DNA of 11,151 nucleotides, taken from Clostridiales bacterium. GTDB taxonomy: Bacteria; Bacillota; Clostridia; Oscillospirales; Oscillospiraceae. The stretch lies in assembly GCA_021200895.1 (NCBI GenBank), contig JAJQFX010000055.1, positions 1 to 11,151 of the forward strand. Reading direction: 5' to 3'. The translations under genes were made by a program, and so were the position numbers. This document shows, piece by piece, positions 7,331-11,151 of the stretch (positions within the stretch are counted from its first letter, which is position 1; the number at the start of each line of letters is the position of its first letter). The notes beneath the pieces are model-generated. The model was given only the letters and a program-made list of their open reading frames with translations, was not told the DNA's origin and made no database searches.

Positions 7331-9202
7331 GTGTCTGACACCCCCATCTACAACTCTCGCGACCGGAACTACAAGACCCCCTATGGGGCGGCGCCTTCTG
7401 GGACCACGGTGAAGTTCACCCTCCGTCCGCTGCGGACAGAGGGTTTTTCCCGGGCGACCCTGCTGGCGCGGTTTGAGTTCCAGGGCAATCGGCTGGTTAC
7501 GGTACCCATGCCTTGGACGGCCGCTGAGGGAGGGCACGACCTCTTCACCGGCACGCTGGACACCACTGGTTATGTGGGCCTGGTCTGGTACAAGTTCCGC
7601 CTGGAGGGGCTGAACGGCAAGTTCGTGGAGCTGGAGACCCATCAGCTTACCGTCTATGACGGCAGCGAGCGAGTGCCCGACTGGTTCGGCCAGGGGATGT
7701 GCTATCAAATCTTCCCCGACCGGTTCTGCCGGACGGAGGTGCCCGACACCACCGGCATGGTGGGGGGCCGTACCGTCCATCAGGACTGGGACGATGCCCC
7801 GGAGTATGATAGCGGCCTCCACCCCACCGGGGAGCCGGTGGTGACGAACCGGGACTTCTTCGGCGGCAGCCTGAAAGGGGTGGCGGAGAAGCTGGATTAC
7901 ATCGCCTCCCTGGGGGTGGAAACCATCTACTTCTGCCCCATCTTTGAAGCGCCGGAGAACCACCGCTACGGCACGGCGGACTATACGACCATTGACCCCA
8001 TGCTGGGCACCAATGAGGACTTTACCGCTCTGTGCGAGGCGGCCCATAAGCGGGGGATACGGGTGATTCTGGACGGCGTGTTCAACCACACCGGCTACAC
8101 CTCCCGCTACTTCAACGGCGACGGCTACTACCCGGAGCCGGGGGCGGCCCAGAGCCAGGACTCCCCCTATTACGACTGGTTCGATTGGAAGCACTGGCCG
8201 GATGACTATGACTGCTGGTGGGGCATCCGCACCCTCCCCGCCGCCAACGAAAACAGCCAGGGCTACCGGGACTTCATCTTCGCGGGGGAGGATTCCATCG
8301 TCCGCCGCTGGCTGCGGGCCGGGGCGGACGGCTGGCGGTTGGACGTGGCCGACGAGCTGCCGGACGACTTCGTAGAGGGTATCCACGCCGCCGCCCGGAC
8401 GGAGAAGCCGGACGCCGCCGTCATTGGCGAGGTCTGGGAGGACGGCACCACCAAGGTGGCCTACGGCGTTCGCCGCCGCCACCTGCTGGGGAAGCACCTG
8501 GACGGATTGATGAACTACCCCTTCCGCACGGCGCTGATTAACTTCCTGCTGGGCGGCCCGGGTGCGGCCTTCCGGGACGAGATGGAGACGCTGCGGGAGA
8601 ACTACCCCCCCTTCGCCTTTTACTCCGCCATGAACGCCCTGGGCACCCATGACACCCTGCGCATCCTCACCTACCTGGGGGTGGGCAGCGACATGGGCCA
8701 GCAGACCAAGGACTGGCGGGCAAGCTATGTGATGACCGAGGAGCAGCACCAGCGGGGCGTGGCCCTTCTGAAGCTGGGGACGATGGTGCTGTTCACCTTC
8801 CCCGGCGCGCCCACGGTGTACTATGGGGACGAGGCGGGTATGACCGGCTTTGAGGACCCCTTCAACCGCGGCCCTTACCCCTGGGGGAAGGAGGATACGG
8901 CCCTGCTGCAATGGTACCGAACCTTGGGGAACCTGCGGAAAACCGCCCCCGCCCTGCGGCAGGGGGAGCTGTCCTGGGGCAGCTGCACGGGCCACAGCCT
9001 GAGCTTCCTGCGCACCCAGGGCCGGGAGGTATACGCCACGGCGGTGAATGCGGGCAACAGTGTGGAGGAGGTCACTATCCCCTGGACAGGCTCCTTCGCA
9101 GTGGATGTGATGCGGGGAACCGTGGTGCAGGCCCAGCAGGGGGCGCTGCGCCTGCTGCTGCCCCCCATGGGCGGCGTGATTTTGAAATCTATTTCCATGT
9201 GA
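7331..9202 (+). CDS. Cytoplasmic GH13 alpha-glucan hydrolase (neopullulanase/maltogenic amylase type)
   Basis: A 623-residue glycoside hydrolase family 13 enzyme, expected to cleave alpha-1,4 (and possibly alpha-1,6) bonds in maltodextrin, glycogen or cyclodextrin. An N-terminal beta domain of the CBM34 type (about residues 1-115) precedes the catalytic barrel, which opens with YQIFPDRF (from Y125). The conserved regions are complete: DGVFNHTG (D248, N252, H253), GWRLDVADE (nucleophile D338), GEVWED (acid/base E367) and GTHDTLR (D441). FEAPENHRYGTADY is the loop typical of subfamilies GH13_20 and GH13_39. A C-terminal beta domain fills about 530-623. No signal peptide is visible, so it should act inside the cell on imported or stored glucan. 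The gene starts 59 nt after mrdA with no terminator or clear promoter between. The precise substrate is not readable from sequence. Confidence 0.88.
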   Translation: MSDTPIYNSRDRNYKTPYGAAPSGTTVKFTLRPLRTEGFSRATLLARFEFQGNRLVTVPMPWTAAEGGHDLFTGTLDTTGYVGLVWYKFRLEGLNGKFVELETHQLTVYDGSERVPDWFGQGMCYQIFPDRFCRTEVPDTTGMVGGRTVHQDWDDAPEYDSGLHPTGEPVVTNRDFFGGSLKGVAEKLDYIASLGVETIYFCPIFEAPENHRYGTADYTTIDPMLGTNEDFTALCEAAHKRGIRVILDGVFNHTGYTSRYFNGDGYYPEPGAAQSQDSPYYDWFDWKHWPDDYDCWWGIRTLPAANENSQGYRDFIFAGEDSIVRRWLRAGADGWRLDVADELPDDFVEGIHAAARTEKPDAAVIGEVWEDGTTKVAYGVRRRHLLGKHLDGLMNYPFRTALINFLLGGPGAAFRDEMETLRENYPPFAFYSAMNALGTHDTLRILTYLGVGSDMGQQTKDWRASYVMTEEQHQRGVALLKLGTMVLFTFPGAPTVYYGDEAGMTGFEDPFNRGPYPWGKEDTALLQWYRTLGNLRKTAPALRQGELSWGSCTGHSLSFLRTQGREVYATAVNAGNSVEEVTIPWTGSFAVDVMRGTVVQAQQGALRLLLPPMGGVILKSISM

Positions 9203-9209
9203 TAAAACG

Positions 9210-9260
9210 AACCAGCGCCGTCCAGCGTTTTGCAGGCTGGACGGCGTTGGTTTTTGGTTT
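9210..9260 (+). terminator. Strong bidirectional rho-independent terminator
   Basis: A 17 bp stem (9210-9226 with 9236-9252) has a single G-U wobble and a 9 nt loop. It is followed by TTTTTGGTTT (9251-9260) on the plus strand. On the minus strand the stem is followed by the complement of the A-rich stretch at 9204-9208, ending in TTTT. It begins 7 nt after the GH13 stop and ends 9 nt before the CBS gene stop on the opposite strand, so it can end both convergent transcripts. Confidence 0.9.
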
Positions 9261-9261
9261 G

Positions 9262-9693
9262 TTACCGCTTCCTGCGGATGTTTTCGGAGATTTCGGTAAG
9301 GGCGCTGGCCGCCTCCGTGTCGCAGCGGCGGTTGGTGGCCAAATCTCCCAGGGAGACCATGCCCACCACCTTCCCGTCCTGCACCACCGGCAGCCGCCGC
9401 ACTTGGGCGGCGGCCATCTGCCGGGCGGCGGCCCTGGGGTCGTCCTCCGGGCCGACGGTCTCCAGTTCCCGGCTCATAATGTCCTGAACGGGAACCCGGT
9501 GGGGGTCCTGGTCGGCGGCCACGCAGCGGGTGACGATGTCCCGGTCAGTGACGATGCCCAGGAGTCGCCCGTCGTAGGAGCACACCGGCAGCGCCCCCAG
9601 GTTGTGCCGGGTCAGCAGCCGGGCGGCCAGGGAGGCGCTCTCCTCCGGCGTGATGGTGACTACGTTCTTCGTCATAATGTCCTGCAATTTCAT
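9262..9693 (-). CDS. Two-CBS-domain protein
   Basis: A 143-residue protein made almost entirely of a CBS pair (Bateman module). CBS 1 is at about residues 5-62 (DIMTKNVVTITPEES, then LGALPVCSYDGRLLGIVTDRDI). CBS 2 is at about 69-125 (DIMSRELETV, then VRRLPVVQDGKVVGMVSLGDLA). A short charged tail ends in RRKR. CBS pairs bind adenosine nucleotides such as AMP, ATP or S-adenosylmethionine and act as energy or ligand sensors. No enzymatic domain is attached, so its partner is unknown. AAAGGAAG (9701-9708 on the plus strand) lies 7 nt before the ATG at 9693. It sits 106 nt downstream of the HtrA gene on the same strand, with a hairpin in the gap, and converges on the GH13 gene. Confidence 0.88.
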   Translation of the reverse strand: MKLQDIMTKNVVTITPEESASLAARLLTRHNLGALPVCSYDGRLLGIVTDRDIVTRCVAADQDPHRVPVQDIMSRELETVGPEDDPRAAARQMAAAQVRRLPVVQDGKVVGMVSLGDLATNRRCDTEAASALTEISENIRRKR

Positions 9694-9734
9694 AGCTCTG
9701 CTTCCTTTGCTGTTTCTTGGGGATTCTGCATGAG

Positions 9735-9783
9735 AAAACGCCTGCTTCCGGATAAGGTCATTCTATCCAAAAGCGGGCGTTTT
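9735..9783 (-). terminator. Hairpin terminator or attenuator between htrA and the CBS gene
   Basis: A 13 bp outer stem (9735-9747 with 9771-9783, one G-U pair) encloses a 2x2 internal loop and a 5 bp inner stem (GGATA 9750-9754 with TATCC 9764-9768). On the minus strand the stem ends in TTTT followed by CTCAT; on the plus strand it ends in TTTTT (9780-9784). It begins 17 nt downstream of the HtrA stop codon, so its likely job is to end or attenuate that transcript. Only about 40 nt remain between it and the CBS start, and I see no convincing separate promoter there. Confidence 0.75.
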
Positions 9784-9799
9784 TATGCGTGAGGTGTCC

Positions 9800-11151
9800 T
9801 TACTCCATCAGCAGGGAGTCGATGAGGGTGACGGTGATTTCCCCGTAATACTGGTAGTCGTATTCGTACTCATCTTCCTCTTCAGCCTCTGCCTCCGACT
9901 CGGCAAAGAGGGAGGAGTCTGCCTCGTCGTATTCCTCATCCTCCAGGGCGTCCTCCGGCAGGTTTACATCCCGGTAGATGGTCAGGGTGACGGTGTCACC
10001 AATGTCCAGGTCGGCGATGACCTCCTTAAACTCCTGCACCGTGGTGACCGGTATACCGTCAGCGGCAGTAATCAGGTCGTAGAGCTGGATACCCTGGGCG
10101 GCGCAGTCGGAGGCGTCATAGATGCTCTCCACCATCAGCCCCTCCGGGATGCCGGTGATGGCGGAGGTGGCCTCGCTGATGCTGTAGCAGGTGATGCCCA
10201 GGGCGGGGCGATGCACCACCCCTTCCGCGGCCAGCTGGGCGACGATGCTCTCCACCGTGGTGGAGGGAACCGCCATGCCCATGCCCTCCACGGTGGCCTC
10301 GCTGCTGCTGGAGGTGACCATTTTCAGGTTCACCACCCCCACCACCTGGCCGTAGATGTTAAACAGCGCGCCGCCGGAGTTGCCGCTGTTGACGGCGGCG
10401 GTGGTCTGGATCAGGGTCATGGCGTATCCGTTGCTGGAGACGCTGCGGTTGATGCCGGAGATGATGCCGTTGGTCAGGGTGCCCCGGAAGCTGCTGCCCA
10501 GGGGGTCGCCAATGACCAGGGCCTCGTCCCCCACCTGCAATTCATCCGAATTGCCGAACTCCGCCGGGGTCAGGCCGGTGGCCTCGATTTTCAGGATGGC
10601 CAGGTCGGTCTGAGCGTCGGAGCCCACCAGGGTGGCGGTGTAGGAGGTATCGTCCGAGGTCAGCACGGTGCAGACCTCAGAATCCTCCACCATATGGTTG
10701 CAGGTCAGAATGTAGCCGTCCTCCGTCAGGATGATGCCGGAGCCGGTGCCGCCGGAGGAACCGGCCGTCACCGTGATGCTGACCATGGAGGGGAGGCACT
10801 TGGCGTACAGCTCCTGATAGGTCAGCGCCGTCTTTCCCGCGTTGGACACCAGGGTGACGGACAGGGAGGAGCTGTCTCCGGTGTAGGCGGGCAGCTCGTA
10901 TTCCTCCGCCTCCGTGTCGCTGGAAAGTTCACCCTCGTCTCCGTCGTCATAGTAGTAGAAGAAGCCGTCATCGCCGTCCTCATAGTAGACGTCGCCGGAG
11001 ACAGAGCCCCCGACGAAGGTCTGCACCACGTTGACCACAGTCTCCGCGCCGACGCAAATCAGCAGCACCAGCAGCACCCAAAACAGGCCGCTGTGCTTCT
11101 TTTTGGCGGGCTTTGCCTGGGGCGCCTCGTCCTCCAGGGGCGGCTGGGCGG
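9800..11151 (-). CDS. htrA: Membrane-anchored HtrA-type (S1C) serine protease, 5' end cut by the window edge
   Basis: The last 449 residues of an HtrA/DegP-like protease, an envelope quality-control enzyme. The frame is open to the right edge, so the start lies outside; the internal GTG at 11077 would split the membrane helix. Numbering from the first complete codon (11149), a Pro/Lys-rich cytoplasmic part is followed by one membrane segment (about 21-38) and an acidic tyrosine-rich linker (about 53-85). The trypsin-like domain has His152 in TCNHMV, Asp182 in TDLAIL and Ser258 in GNSGGAL, so the triad is complete. A PDZ domain starts near residue 314 (RPALGI). A second acidic stretch (about 397-435) lies before the final strand GEITVTLI. 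The active domains should face outside the cell. The hairpin at 9735-9783 follows the TAA stop. Confidence 0.9.
   Translation of the reverse strand, partial: AQPPLEDEAPQAKPAKKKHSGLFWVLLVLLICVGAETVVNVVQTFVGGSVSGDVYYEDGDDGFFYYYDDGDEGELSSDTEAEEYELPAYTGDSSSLSVTLVSNAGKTALTYQELYAKCLPSMVSITVTAGSSGGTGSGIILTEDGYILTCNHMVEDSEVCTVLTSDDTSYTATLVGSDAQTDLAILKIEATGLTPAEFGNSDELQVGDEALVIGDPLGSSFRGTLTNGIISGINRSVSSNGYAMTLIQTTAAVNSGNSGGALFNIYGQVVGVVNLKMVTSSSSEATVEGMGMAVPSTTVESIVAQLAAEGVVHRPALGITCYSISEATSAITGIPEGLMVESIYDASDCAAQGIQLYDLITAADGIPVTTVQEFKEVIADLDIGDTVTLTIYRDVNLPEDALEDEEYDEADSSLFAESEAEAEEEDEYEYDYQYYGEITVTLIDSLLME

Noticed and set aside
7211..8995. Minus-strand open frame of about 594 codons opposite the GH13 gene
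   Set aside because: A shadow frame of a GC-rich gene with no recognisable domain; the opposite strand carries the complete GH13 catalytic set.
8911..9792. Plus-strand frame over the end of the GH13 gene, the terminator and the CBS gene
   Set aside because: It runs through a strong terminator and opposite the CBS gene, and its translation is Gly/Gln-rich without motifs.
1..11151. Search for CRISPR repeats, tRNA or rRNA genes, transposase genes, toxin-antitoxin pairs or defence genes
   Set aside because: None was seen. All long coding regions match core housekeeping families and there is no repeat array or insertion boundary.

Overview
The window comes from a GC-rich, low-complexity-poor bacterial chromosome. 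The gene content is that of a Firmicute: zapA, a long U32 protein, dut, maf, mreC, mreD and a class B PBP, all with strong purine-rich Shine-Dalgarno sites. The high GC with very high GC3 points, by inference, to the Oscillospiraceae/Ruminococcaceae part of the gut Clostridia (relatives of Flavonifractor or Oscillibacter). I see no mobile element, CRISPR array, rRNA or tRNA. This looks like core chromosome rather than an accessory island, and I did not find a clear undescribed system.

Plus strand, 1-9202. A gene fragment leaves the left edge (1-78). A good extended -10 promoter (116-144) then starts what looks like one long transcription unit: zapA (200-517), U32 family protein (531-2621), dut (2654-3103), maf (3138-3710), mreC (TTG start at 3770), mreD (4625-5134), mrdA/PBP2 (GTG start at 5196) and a cytoplasmic GH13 alpha-glucan hydrolase (GTG start at 7331). 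Gaps are 13 to 61 nt, and the unit ends at a strong bidirectional hairpin terminator (9210-9260). It joins Z-ring assembly (ZapA), RNA hydroxylation (probable role of the U32 protein), nucleotide-pool cleaning (Dut, Maf) and lateral wall synthesis (MreC, MreD, PBP2). The starch/glycogen enzyme sits at the tail.

Minus strand, 9262-11151. A small two-CBS-domain protein converges on the GH13 gene and shares its terminator. Upstream of it, separated by a second hairpin (9735-9783), lies a membrane-anchored HtrA-type serine protease whose 5' end is cut by the right edge of the window.

Points most worth a second look: mreB is absent from its usual place between maf and mreC; PBP2 carries a predicted Cys-Cys-His-Cys metal site next to its SxN motif; the HtrA protein has two acidic, tyrosine-rich segments, one of which appears to interrupt the last beta hairpin of its PDZ domain; and a GH13 enzyme closes an elongasome operon.
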